A DNA stretch of 64,000 nt from Perognathus longimembris pacificus (Eukaryota; Chordata; Mammalia; Rodentia; Heteromyidae). This document shows positions 54,387 to 64,000 of this stretch, piece after piece; the first letter of the stretch is position 1; the number at the start of each line of letters is the position of its first letter. The position numbers and the translations under genes are program-made. The stretch is taken from NCBI RefSeq assembly GCF_023159225.1, contig NC_063161.1:69654767-69718766 (forward strand), in the 5' to 3' direction. The notes below the pieces were generated by a model that was not told the DNA's origin, made no database searches, and was given only the letters and a program-made list of their open reading frames with translations.

Positions 54387-57300
54387 TCAGAGTGCTGGCA
54401 TTTTATTTCGATGGACCCTTTGATGTCGGATAAGATGTGTACTCTGTCTAAAGCTCTCCCCACATTCTAGACATTTATAAGGCTTTTCTCCTGTGTGAGT
54501 TCGCTGGTGCTTAATGAGGGTTGCACTCTGACTGAAGCACTTCCCACACACTGAACATCCATATGGCTTCTCCCCAGTGTGGGTTCTCTGGTGCTTGAAA
54601 AGGTCTGAACGCTGCTTGAAGCTCTTCTCACAGTCTTCACACTGATAAGGTCTCTCCCCTTTATGGAGTCTCTGATGTCTCAGAAGGCTAGAAACATGGC
54701 AGATCTCCCCACATTCCTCACACTGACAATACCTCTTGCCAGCATGGGTTCTTTGGTGCCGATTTAAGTGTGAGCTCTGTCGGAAGCACTCCCCACATTT
54801 GGGGCACACATAGGGCTTCTCACCCGTGTGTGTCCTCTGGTGTTTAATCAGGGCTGCACTCTGGCGGAAGCTTTTCCCACAATCCTGGCATTCATAGGGT
54901 TTTTCACCTGTGTGGATTCTCTGGTGTTTCAAGAGGTCTGAGCGCTGTTTGAAAGCCTTTGGACAGTTCTCACATTTATAAGGTCTTTCTTCACGGTGCT
55001 GCCTGTGGGCCTCAGAAAGGCTGGCACTGCAGACACTTCCATTGGCAGCATGGTCGTAAGGTTTCACCCACTGACATTTCCCCTTGGCCAGATCTGAGAT
55101 GCACTTGTTCCCATGTTCATTACCATCAGTGGGCCTCCCTGTTGTCTGGTTGTGCTGACCGAGGATAAAGCTGGACCTTCTGGGGCTATCCTCAGAAACT
55201 CCCTTTTGTGTGGAATCACTGTTGAGGTGCAAGTTGGTGACTCCATGTTCTTTGGGAGGATATGTAAGTTTCAGGGACATGGGTTTTTGTGCTCCATTCC
55301 CATAGATGTCACTACACTCCGGAAACAGGAGGGCCGTCCCTGGCGACATTTCTTGTAGCCAGTCCTGTGGTTGGTCTTCCAAAATTTCTTGTTTTGGAAT
55401 CAACCTCTTGTTCTCAGATCTGGTTTCGAAACCTGAAAAATTAAGATAGAAATTGCTGCCTTCATTCTTGTGCAAGAAAGAATCAAGTGCTATCAGAAGA
55501 ACACTCATAACCCTCTGTAAATATTCACGGAACTCCTTAAATATGTTAACAAACCTGTCCCAGTGCTCACAGCTTCCACTAGATCAGTTTCAAACTATTC
55601 ACAGTTATGTACATAAGTTTTTAAAAGAGAGAGATTCGGGCTGGGGATATAGCCTAGTGGCAAGAGTGCCTGCCTCGGATACACAAGGCCCTAGGTTCGA
55701 TTCCCCAGCACCACATATGCAGAAAACGGCCAGAAGCGGTGCTGTGGCTCAATGGCAGAGTGCTAGCCTTGAGCGGGAAGAAGCCAGGGACAGTGCTCAG
55801 GCCCTGAGTCCAAGGCCCAGGACTGGCCAAAAAAAAAGAGAGAGATTCATGAGCCGGTGTCAGTGGCTCATGTCTGTAATCCTAGCTACTCAGGAGGCTG
55901 AGATCTGAGGATCATGATTTAAAGCCAATCAAGGCAGGAAAGTCCACAAAATTCTGATCTCCCCCACCAAAAAAGCCAGAAGTAGAGCTGTGGCTCAAGG
56001 GGTAGAGCACCAGTCTTGAGCAAAAATGCTCAAGGACTCCAGGCTCTGAGTTCAAGTCCTAGGACAGGCCGGGAAAAAATAGAGAAAGAGCTACATATGT
56101 CAACATGGATAAATCTAAAAACTGTTGTGTTGAAAGCCGGGTGCTAATGGCTCCTGACTCTAACTCTACCTACTGAAGAGGCTGAGGGTGGGAAGGTCTT
56201 AGTCAAGGCAGAAAAGTTCACAAGATTCTGTCTCCACAGAGCAGATGCAAGCTGGACACAGTGGTACAGGCTTTGGACCCAGCAATACCAGGAAGCATAA
56301 GAGTAAGTGGAGCTGGGAACATGGCTCAGTGGTGGAGTGCTTGCCTAGCATGAATGAAGCCCTGAGTTGGATTCCTCAGTACCACATAAACAGAAAAGGC
56401 CAGAAGTGGCGCTGTGGCTCAAGTGGTAGAGTGCTAGCCTTGATCAAAAAGAAGCCAGGGACAGTGCTCAGGCCCTGAGTTCAAGGCCCAGGACTGGCAA
56501 AAAAAAAACAAAAACAAAATAACAAGATTGGGTTATTGAGGAGGCTGAGATCTGAGCATCATGGTTCAAAGCCAGGCCAGGCAGGAAAGTCTGTGAAACA
56601 TATCTCCAGTTAACCACCTGAAAAACCAGAAGTGGTGCTGTGGCTTAAAATGGTAGAGTTGTTATCCTTGATTGCAAAAGCTCAGGGACAGCACCCAGGC
56701 CCTGAGTTCAAGTCCCTCAACACCCCCCCATACACACCAAAAAGAAAAAAACAGGTTTGGACGCATGGCTCAATCTCACACCAGCCTAGTAAGCATAAAG
56801 CCTGCATTCAAACCTGGGTACTGAGCTGGGGGTATAAAAATCAAGTGGTAGAGTGCCTGCCTATGGAGCTTGATGCCCTGAGTTCAGTCCCCAGTACCAC
56901 CAAAAAACAAAGACAATGCAGAAAACAAAGAACAGAACAGTATTGCCAAAAGAAAAAAAAAAAGTAATGTTGAATAAAGAGAATCATACACTAGTGGTAC
57001 ACACTTTGTGGCTACATGCATGTGCAGTTAGAAAGACTAAGACCTCCATGGACATGCCCCATGCGACCATAGGATGCTGTTACCCCTGGAGACTTACCTT
57101 CAGCTGCATCTTGGGAAAATAAAAAATGAAGCCAGCGTGCCTAAATATTAAAATTTGGCAAACCTGGATCATAAATATGCAAGTTCTCTTTATCTTTTTA
57201 ATGTATGAAATAGAGAAAAATAGCCAGATAAGACATATCCTCCAAGTTTGAAGCCAGCTGGGGCTCCTCAGATACCTTGTCTCAAAAATAAAAATAACCA

Positions 57301-60300
57301 GTACTGGTAGCACATGCCTATAATCCTAGCTAGTCAGAAAGCTAAGATCTGAGTATCCTAGTTTGAAGCCAGCCAGAGCAGAAAGCCCACAAAATTCTTA
57401 GCTCCAATTAACCAGCAGAAAGTTGGAAGTAGAGGTATGGCTCAAGTGGTAGTGTACCAGCCTTGAGTCAAAAAGCCAAGCAATTTCACAAGGCCCTGAG
57501 TTCAAGTATCAGTACTGGCATAAAATAAAGTCATGCAGAACATCAAATGAACAAAAATTAAAAGCCCTATTTGTCATACAGTTAAAAAAAAAAAAAAAAA
57601 GAATGGGCTGGGAATATGACCTAGTGGTAGAGTGATTGCTTCACATACATGAAGGCCTGGGTTCAATTCCTCAGCACCACATATATAGATAAAGCCAGAA
57701 GTGGCGCTGTGGCTCAAATGGTAGAGTGCTAGCTAGCCTTGAGCAAAAAGAAGCTAGGGACAGTGCTCAGGCCCTGAGTCCAAGCCCCAGAACTGGCAAA
57801 AAAAAAAAAAAAACCAACAAAAAACCAGAAAGGTTCTGTCTGGAGTGAAAGAAAAAAAAAATACGAGGGGTCTTCTCCATGTCTGTGAGTGGAAGGCTGA
57901 GGATGGGAGTGAGCCCAGACCCTTGCACATCACAAACAACATAAACCAGCAGAACAACAGCACTTACTAGGCAGGACTGTGCTACCATAATCCTGTGCAT
58001 TCTCTCTGCAGACGTCCCTCTCAGCTTCATCCAGTTGCTCCCACTCCTCCCAAGTTAGAGACACAGCCACATCCTCAAAAGTCATCGAGTCCTGGAACAC
58101 AAGATGCCCATGGATGTGCTACTGCTGGATTCCAGAAACAGCCATGGCTTTTCCCAGTGAGTTTTGTACTGATTGAAGTGTTCTTAAAAATGACAAAAGC
58201 TAACATTCTCTTGTATTCTTGTAAAGACTCCCTAGATTGCACACTCATTTAGGATTAAAACATTCTAGTTGGGTACAGTGGCTCATACTTGTAATCCCAG
58301 CTCTCTGGAGGCAAAGATTAGGAGGAATGAGTTTTGAGGCTAGTCCAGGTGATAAGGTAGTGAGACTCCCTCAACCAGTAAGTTGGGCATGATGGCAAAT
58401 GTCTGTCATCTCAGCTATGTGAAGCATTAACGGGATTGTGATCTAGGCTGGTGAGGGCAAAACATGAGATGTTATCTGAGAAACCAAAAAATGAGCCAGG
58501 TATAGGTGATAAAGCATCTGCACCAAAAGCATAAGGCCCTGAATTGAAATCCCAAGACTACCAAATAAAATTGAGTTATATCACTGTGATTTATCAAGAC
58601 GGAAATTTGATACAGATGAAAGTACAAAATCAGAAAGTTGTACCTTCTAGTGCTTTCTGACCTTTGGGTGCTGTGTACACAGACTTGGGACACAATCTCT
58701 AGAAAATGGCACAACATCCACAGCAGGTGTTTTGTTTTCTTTCTCTTGATTACTTAATGGTAAGATAATTATCCCATGAGAGTCATCTATCTATCTATCC
58801 TCTTTCTCTCTCTACTTACTTATTTTATCAGTTGTGGGCCTGGGCCTGGGCACTGTCTCTGAGCTCTTCAGCTCAAGGCCAGGGCTCTACCACCTGAGCC
58901 ACAGCACCACTTCCAGTTTTTTGGTGGTTAATTGGGGATAAGAGTCTCACGGACATTCCTGTCCCAGCAGGCTTTGAACGGCAATCCTCAGATCTCAGCC
59001 TCCTGAGTAGCTAGGATTACAGGTGTGAGCCACTAGCACTCGCCACCTGTGCTCAGCTCTTTTATTTTTTGTTTGCGGGTCCTGAGGCTTGAACTCAGCC
59101 TGGGTGTTGTCCTGAGCTTTTAATTTTTAGAGGTAAGAATCTCACAGACTTGTAACCTAGGTTGGCTTTGAAACACAATCCTTAGATCTCAGTCTTCTTA
59201 GTAGGTAGGATTACAGGTGTGAGCCCCAAGTAGCTGGCTGAGAGTCTTTTGAGATGTCCCTATTAAATATAAGCTAAAAATACATTTTAAAAAACAAGTA
59301 CATAAGCCAACCACTCAGAGAGTAAACACAATTCTTAGAAAGGGAAGATCCTAAAACTAGAGGGGCCAGGTTCCTGTGAGGGCCACAAACTGACTCCACC
59401 AGGCTGTGGCTCACTATGTTACAATTTGAAATGTGAAATACCCCCATGGGATGTGTTGAAGCCTTGGTGCCTAGCTGGTGGTGCTGTTTTGGAAGTTACT
59501 GGAAGTTTTAGAAGAGAAGTCCTGTCTAGAGGAGTGTGCCTTCAGGAGCAGTATCTTACCCTGGGGCCTTCCTGTATCCCTGTTGTACTTCCTGGCTGCC
59601 TTGTGAACAGTTCTGCTCCACCAGGGCCCTTCTGCCATGAAGTTCTGCTTATCACAGGCCCAGAATCATTGTGGAGCATCTGTGGTCTCAAACAACAACA
59701 AAAAAGATGGTCACTTTCAAAGTGGTGGGAGAGTACCGTTTGGGCATAAAGATTTAGGGACATGAGCTCACTTCCCATCCTGACATCTTCCCCAGTCTAG
59801 TAGTCTAGTAAGAGGGTATCTTGAAACGATTTTAACAGTAATTCTGATAAGCTGATGCTAAGGTCTTATGAGTCATTGTTCCCTAAAAGATTCATGCTGG
59901 AAGTAGAAGTATGGCTCAAGTAGTAGAGCGCCAGCCTGGAGCAAAAAAAGGTAAGAGCTGCGCTCAGGCTGAGTTCAAGCTCCTCTACCGGCACTAAACA
60001 GAACAATGCTTGCTGGGTGCCAGTGCCACATAATCCTAGCAACTCAGAAGGCCGAGATCTGAGGTTCAAGGTTCAGAGCCAGGGTGGGCAGGAAAGTCTG
60101 TGAGACTCTTATCTCCAATTAACTACCAAAACCAAACCAAAACAACAACAACAACAACAACAAAAATCCGCAGGTAAAGCTATGGCTCAAGTGGTAGAGC
60201 ACCAGCCTTGACTGAAAAAGGAGCAATGGGTAGGCCCTGAGTTCAAGCCCCAGGGCCAGCACACAAACTCGTGCCTTCCTCAAGGTCAGACGCCCAAGAA

Positions 60301-60789
60301 TCCTGGTAGGAAGGCAGTCTGAAGCGCTGGGCCTCCCTCTCATGTCTGCCTCCCACGCCAGCTCCACGTAGGGCAGACTTTCCCCCGCCTCACCTGGGGT
60401 GAGGCCCGGTCCAGAGTGGTCTGGCGAGCCCGCGCCGCGGCGGCAGCCTGGTCCCCACTCTCGGGGCCGCGCTCCCGCACCCAGGCCCGCAGTTCGTCCG
60501 GCAGAATGCTCAGGAACTGCTCCAGCACCAGCAGCTCCACCATCTGCTCCTTCGAGCGCATCTCGGGCCTCAGCCACCGCCGACAGAGCTCCCGGAGCCG
60601 GCTCAGCGCCTCTTCGGGCCCTGCCACCTCCTGGTACCTCAGCTGCCGGAACTGCTTTCGAGAAGTTTCCAGATGCTGCCAGGCCCCGGGCTGTTCGGAA
60701 GCCCGAGGTCGGGGCGAGTCTTCCTCCACTTTCACCATCAAGAGCCCCTCACGCAGGGGCGGCGCGGGAACGCCGGGCCCAGCAGCCAT
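54387..60789 (-). CDS. ZNF394: ZNF394, SCAN-KRAB-C2H2 zinc-finger transcription factor, three exons, complete
   Basis: ZNF394 is a nuclear C2H2 protein reported to act as a transcriptional repressor of AP-1-type reporters. Minus-strand exons: 60394-60789 (132 codons, N-terminus and SCAN box, residues about 45-125), 57968-58091 (KRAB A box, '[19 protein letters not shown]') and 54387-55432 (linker and fingers). Phases 0 and 1 match, giving 521 aa. Human ZNF394, as I recall it, is about 40 aa longer, with an extra N-terminal piece; the Met at 60789 aligns with an internal Met of that form. Seven fingers occupy about residues 325-514 with TGEKP-type linkers. Finger 4 has 11 rather than 12 residues between its second Cys and first His. 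A VKVEED motif near residue 19 fits a sumoylation site. Introns 1 and 2 are SINE-rich. No disabling lesion seen. Confidence 0.95.
54402..54407 (-). terminator. ZNF394: In-frame AATAAA at the end of ZNF394 CDS
   Basis: The minus strand reads AAT AAA as codons Asn-Lys, six codons before the stop. It may be chance; another candidate hexamer further along is at about 53613-53618. Confidence 0.3.
55639..55834 (+). repeat. IDL-Geo SINE with target duplication
   Basis: Complete dimer flanked by 'aaaagagagagattc' on both sides, about 210 bases from the ZNF394 finger exon. Confidence 0.95.
55851..56735 (+). repeat. SINE cluster: B1-Geo (55851-56078), B1 (about 56130-56230), IDL-Geo (56311-56508), B1-Geo (56530-56735)
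   Basis: Four plus-strand SINEs nearly end to end in ZNF394 intron 2. An ID-like pair follows at 56753-56905. 56.9-57.3 kb shows no recognisable feature. Confidence 0.75.
57297..57815 (+). repeat. B1-Geo (57297-57530) and IDL-Geo (57606-57815) SINEs
   Basis: Both are complete and on the plus strand. The second has a long A tail and lies about 150 bases from the KRAB exon. Confidence 0.8.
58263..58565 (+). repeat. B1 / B1-dID type SINE
   Basis: 'gtggctcatacttgtaatcccagc' start, a second B1-like stretch and an ID-like right part. A (TATC)n tract lies at 58784-58799. Confidence 0.6.
58829..59240 (-). repeat. Two reverse B1-Geo SINEs
   Basis: Copies at 58829-59043 and 59062-59240. The following 59.34-59.76 kb looks like an old interspersed element of a type I cannot name; no gene is seen there. 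Confidence 0.65.
59885..60262 (+). repeat. Geo fragment and B1-Geo SINE near ZNF394 exon 1
   Basis: A Geo-only piece at 59885-59998 and a B1-Geo copy at 60004-60262 with an internal (CAA)n linker (60139-60163). Confidence 0.7.
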
Positions 60790-61020
60790 CTGAGACTTGG
60801 GGTGGTAAAGCCCGAATCAGCCCTCCTCCGACTGGCAGGACTTCCCCCGAGCCTTGTGGGAGCCCCCCTCAAACACGCGGCCCCGTAAAACCGAAGCCCC
60901 CACAGCCACTTTCCACCGAAATCCCGCCTACAAATCTCAATCTAAATCCATGCCGGAAGTGCCTCCCAACCACTGCAGGGCTCGCTTCTCATACTTCCGG
61001 GGCCGCTCTAGGTGCCGTGG
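60360..61020. promoter_or_regulatory. ZNF394: CpG island, ZNF394 promoter and exon 1
   Basis: CpG-rich block covering the SCAN exon and about 230 bases upstream. An ACTTCCGG ETS-type site lies at about 60993-61000. 61.03-61.43 kb beyond it shows no gene. Confidence 0.7.
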
Positions 61021-61435
61021 AGGACTAAGGTAGGCACATCTCAGTGGTTTATGGTCCTCAGCACAGTACCCACATCTCAGGAAAATAAGAGACGAAGTGC
61101 CGAGTGTTGATGCAGGGAACCTTCAGGATTGGGGAAGGGGAGAAATAAAACCTTAGGTGCTTCTCTGTACGTCACATGTGGTCTCCGCTAATAAAGATGA
61201 AACTGAGGCTGGAGGAATTTAAGCCACGCCCTACATCAAGCTGATAATGACTTAATACAAGAAACCAATGTTTGCCGGTTTCACACTCTTTTTATTGCTA
61301 CTATGTTCATTTATTGTCACCCTCCCACATCAGCCCCGCTTAAGGCTGCCTAATTCACTCATTGAGTAACGCAGCATTAACAAGACTACTATGTTTTTTG
61401 CTCTCTGCAAAGCAGAAAGTCACATTGGACCGTTT

Positions 61436-61642
61436 CTTTTTTTTTTTTTTTGCCAGTCCTGGGGCTTGGACTCAGGGCCTGAGCACTCTCCCTGGCTTCT
61501 TTTTGCTCAAGGCTAGCACTCTGCCACTTGAGCCACAGCGCCACTTCTGGCCGTTTTCTGTATATGTGGTGCTGGGGAATCGAACCCAGGGCCTCATGTA
61601 TAGGAGGCAAGCACTCTTGCCACTAGGCCATATCCCCAGCCC
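61436..61642 (-). repeat. IDL-Geo SINE
   Basis: Reverse dimer with a T-tract start, flanked by the near-repeat 'gaccgttt'/'gaccattt'. 61.65-62.80 kb holds a Geo-like trace near 61925-61980 and AT-rich sequence with no gene. Confidence 0.93.
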
Positions 61643-62805
61643 CGACCATTTATTTTCGATGTGTACCACAACGCCTCTTTAGCGCAATACAGGACACGCC
61701 AAACCTCCAGTCATAAAGTGCCCAATGACTATTTCCGGAGAACCCATCACCAGTGAAGTTCAATCATAGCAACAGGTCTTCTCCCTCCTCCCTCGGCAGA
61801 AGAGGGGCGGGCAGGACTAGTTAGGGCTCCCTTAACACAGTAGCACAAACTGGGGGGCTTAAGCAGGAAGATACTGTCTTAAGTTCTGGAGGCTCCAAGA
61901 GTGAGATTAAGGTGTGAGGAAAAAGGCCAAGAAAGAGTGTAAAGCCTTGAGTTGAAGGCCCAATACTGGCACACAAATGCGCACACACACACATACAGTA
62001 TAGCATAATGCTACACTACTCAGAAGCAAGATAATGAGAACACTATATACTGATAGACAATTTCCAAGATTTATTAAGTAAATATAGTAAAGTGGAGAAA
62101 ATCTATAAACTGTGCTGTTATTTGCATGTGAAATGTTTGCTTCACGATTGATGGCATATACAGTTTTGGTTGACACAAAAGAAATTAGTTGACTATATGA
62201 TTAGATGCAGAATATGGAAGGGGAGAAAAAAGTTCTGTAAAAGCCTCAAATTTAACTTATGCAAATGTATGAGCTACTCAAGAATAAATGAAAAATTTAA
62301 GATGTAAAGGACATTTACAAATGGTAAGTGGTAGCACACATATTAGAAAAATGGACATATGTCTTAGAGATTTTTATAAACATTAAACTAAGCCAAATAA
62401 ACAAAAGCAGCAAAATTAAGCCATAGTTGCAAAATTTCTATATTTCAACCTGCAAAGACGTTTATTTAACCTGTCTAATGGTGCTGAAAACCGAACCCAA
62501 AGCATCTACCTTACCAGACATACCTGTTTCTGAGCCACCGTCACAGTCCTTTCATATTCTTATTTTTAATGTAATTTTACTATTATTATGGTGTATGCTG
62601 AGGGGTTACCATTTCATAAGTCAGGTAAAAGTACAATTCTTTTTGGACAATGTCACTCCTTTCCAACTCTTTCCCTGACCTGTCCCTGCCCACCAGCTAC
62701 AGTCCCACAGTCTTATTCTTATTTTAAACTTTCAACACACTAACACACAAAACACTCGCTGCAGACTTTCACCCGGAGGTTGGTCCTAGTTAGAAAGCTA
62801 CCGGG

Positions 62806-63018
62806 GCTGGGGATATAGCCTAGTGGCAAGAGTGCCTGCCTCGGATACACGAGGCCCTAGGTTCGATTCCCCAGCACCACATATACAGAAAAACGGCCAG
62901 AAGCGGCGCTGTGGCTCAAGTGGCGGAGTGCTAGCCTTGAGCGGGAAGAAGCCAGGGACAGTGCTCAGGTCCTGAGTCCAAGGCCCAGGACTGGCCAAAA
63001 AAAAAAAAAAAAAAAAAA
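62806..63018 (+). repeat. Young IDL-Geo SINE with target duplication
   Basis: Full dimer with an A tail, flanked by 'agaaagctaccg' on both sides. Confidence 0.95.
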
Positions 63019-63299
63019 GAAAGCTACCGATCGGGTATGATTTTAGGTACCCCTCTCCCCGCAATCGCAATGTCCTTAAACCTCTAAATACCTCTCAGAT
63101 TCATTTGTTATCAGAGGCTTCAATTCCAAATCAATTTCTTCCTCTGAAACGCGAAAGAGTAGCTTAGCGATAGAAACTCTTGAAAACTGAGAAGGGAAAC
63201 TCTTAAGGCATCTTATGACAGGGAATGATGGCTTTACCAAGGGAACATCCCTGAGCTAGGGAAGCTCTTGAGGGATTAACATCCTGGCCGCAGGAATGC

Positions 63300-64000
63300 T
63301 TCTCCGGTCAGGCTGAATGACGCTCCGCCTCCCACCCTGGGCTGCCAGCAAGGCAATGACGGACCCGCCTACCTACCCTGTTACATTCTGATAGGCTCTT
63401 GAGACCGAGGCTGCAGCGGCCGCAATCGTATTGGTTATGCCATGTGGCGAGCGCAGGGCTTTCTGGAAGATGCAGTCCCACCAGCGGCTGGAGTCGGTGA
63501 CGTTGAAGATTTCGGCCAAGGAAATCGACAAGGAAGCTGTGTGTTTGGAAAAGGAACTTGAGGAGTGGCGAGAATTCGGCTGAACAAAAAACCCAGGAAG
63601 GTCCAAAGTTCAAGATGAGTGAGGGTTGTGGTTTCTCAGAAGTAAATCCCAGAGCGTGATGAATGGGGGGGCCAATCAGACGCTTGCAATTATTATCCTC
63701 CCCCTGAGGTCCCTCCCCCTGAGGTCCCGCCCCCTGCCCCCACTCTCAGGAACCCGGCGGCGTGCAGACTGCTTTGGGGTAGGGTGGGGTGGGACTCTGA
63801 GTGACTGGGCAACGACGGCTCCAAGGTAACGCTTGGGACTACCGGGTTATATAGGAAGCGGACTGGGGTTTCATCTCCGTGCTGATTGGTCAGCTTCCGT
63901 TTGTGGGCGTGGCCAGAGCGGGACTAGAAGCCGCGCCTCCTGCCCGCCTGCCGCTGCGAGGCGAGGACCTCCGGGATTCCTAGAGAGGACTCGGAAGTGC
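63300..64000 (+). promoter_or_regulatory. CpG-rich promoter block, probably ZKSCAN5
   Basis: Several CCAAT/ATTGG boxes ('gtattggtt' at about 63429, 'tgattggtc' at about 63883), a TATA-like 'gttatatagg' at 63846 and GC boxes ('gtgggcgtggc') at about 63904 point to plus-strand transcription leaving the window. ZKSCAN5 is the expected neighbour in human order. No coding exon is visible here. Confidence 0.5.

Noticed and set aside
60399..61028. 209-codon plus ORF over the ZNF394 promoter
   Set aside because: It is antisense to the SCAN exon, Pro/Arg-rich and explained by GC composition.
1..64000. CRISPR array, operon or bacterial defence system
   Set aside because: The spliced genes, SINEs and CpG islands show a mammalian nuclear sequence. 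The repeats are interspersed, not regularly spaced.

Overview
This is a mammalian nuclear genomic window. Genes are split into short exons with GT/AG introns, promoters are CpG-rich, and the introns are packed with Pol III SINEs and LINE/ERV debris. The dominant SINE is a dimer whose left half resembles rodent ID (tRNA-Ala type) and whose right half reads 'gccagaagtggcgctgtggc...'. This matches the IDL-Geo family described as restricted to Geomyoidea (kangaroo rats, pocket mice, pocket gophers), so the host is very probably a geomyoid rodent. The species cannot be fixed from the sequence.

Gene order, left to right: PDAP1 exon 1 (minus, running off the left edge); BUD31 (plus, complete, 144 aa); PTCD1 (minus, complete, 699 aa from the summed exons); CPSF4 (plus, complete, 269 aa); ATP5MF (minus, complete, 88 aa); a CpG-rich orphan promoter where ZNF789 sits in human; a 5'-truncated L1 that hosts a proviral ERV (about 43.25-53.55 kb); ZNF394 (minus, SCAN-KRAB-zinc finger, 521 aa); and a CpG-rich block at the right edge where the ZKSCAN5 promoter is expected. 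This is the order of human 7q22.1 as I recall it. Every exon listed was checked for AG/GT boundaries and phase; all five complete genes close in frame.

Functional layout: PDAP1/BUD31 and PTCD1/CPSF4 are divergent pairs over CpG islands, while BUD31/PTCD1 and CPSF4/ATP5MF are convergent. The products are unrelated housekeeping proteins (spliceosome, mitochondrial RNA processing, 3'-end cleavage/polyadenylation, ATP synthase) plus one KRAB-type DNA-binding protein. No operon-like or defence system is present.

Accessory layer: the 44.9-52.7 kb provirus has two 511-bp LTRs, a tRNA-Lys3-type primer site, fragments of gag, pol and env, and target duplications in the L1. It is internally deleted, frameshifted and interrupted by SINEs, and holds a block of more than 1 kb that I cannot assign. 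A solo LTR lies in ATP5MF intron 3. Other points worth a second look are a B1-Geo heterodimeric SINE class, a tailless 44-bp SINE insertion with a perfect 15-bp duplication, a candidate poison/terminal exon in CPSF4, and the apparent absence of ZNF789 coding sequence.
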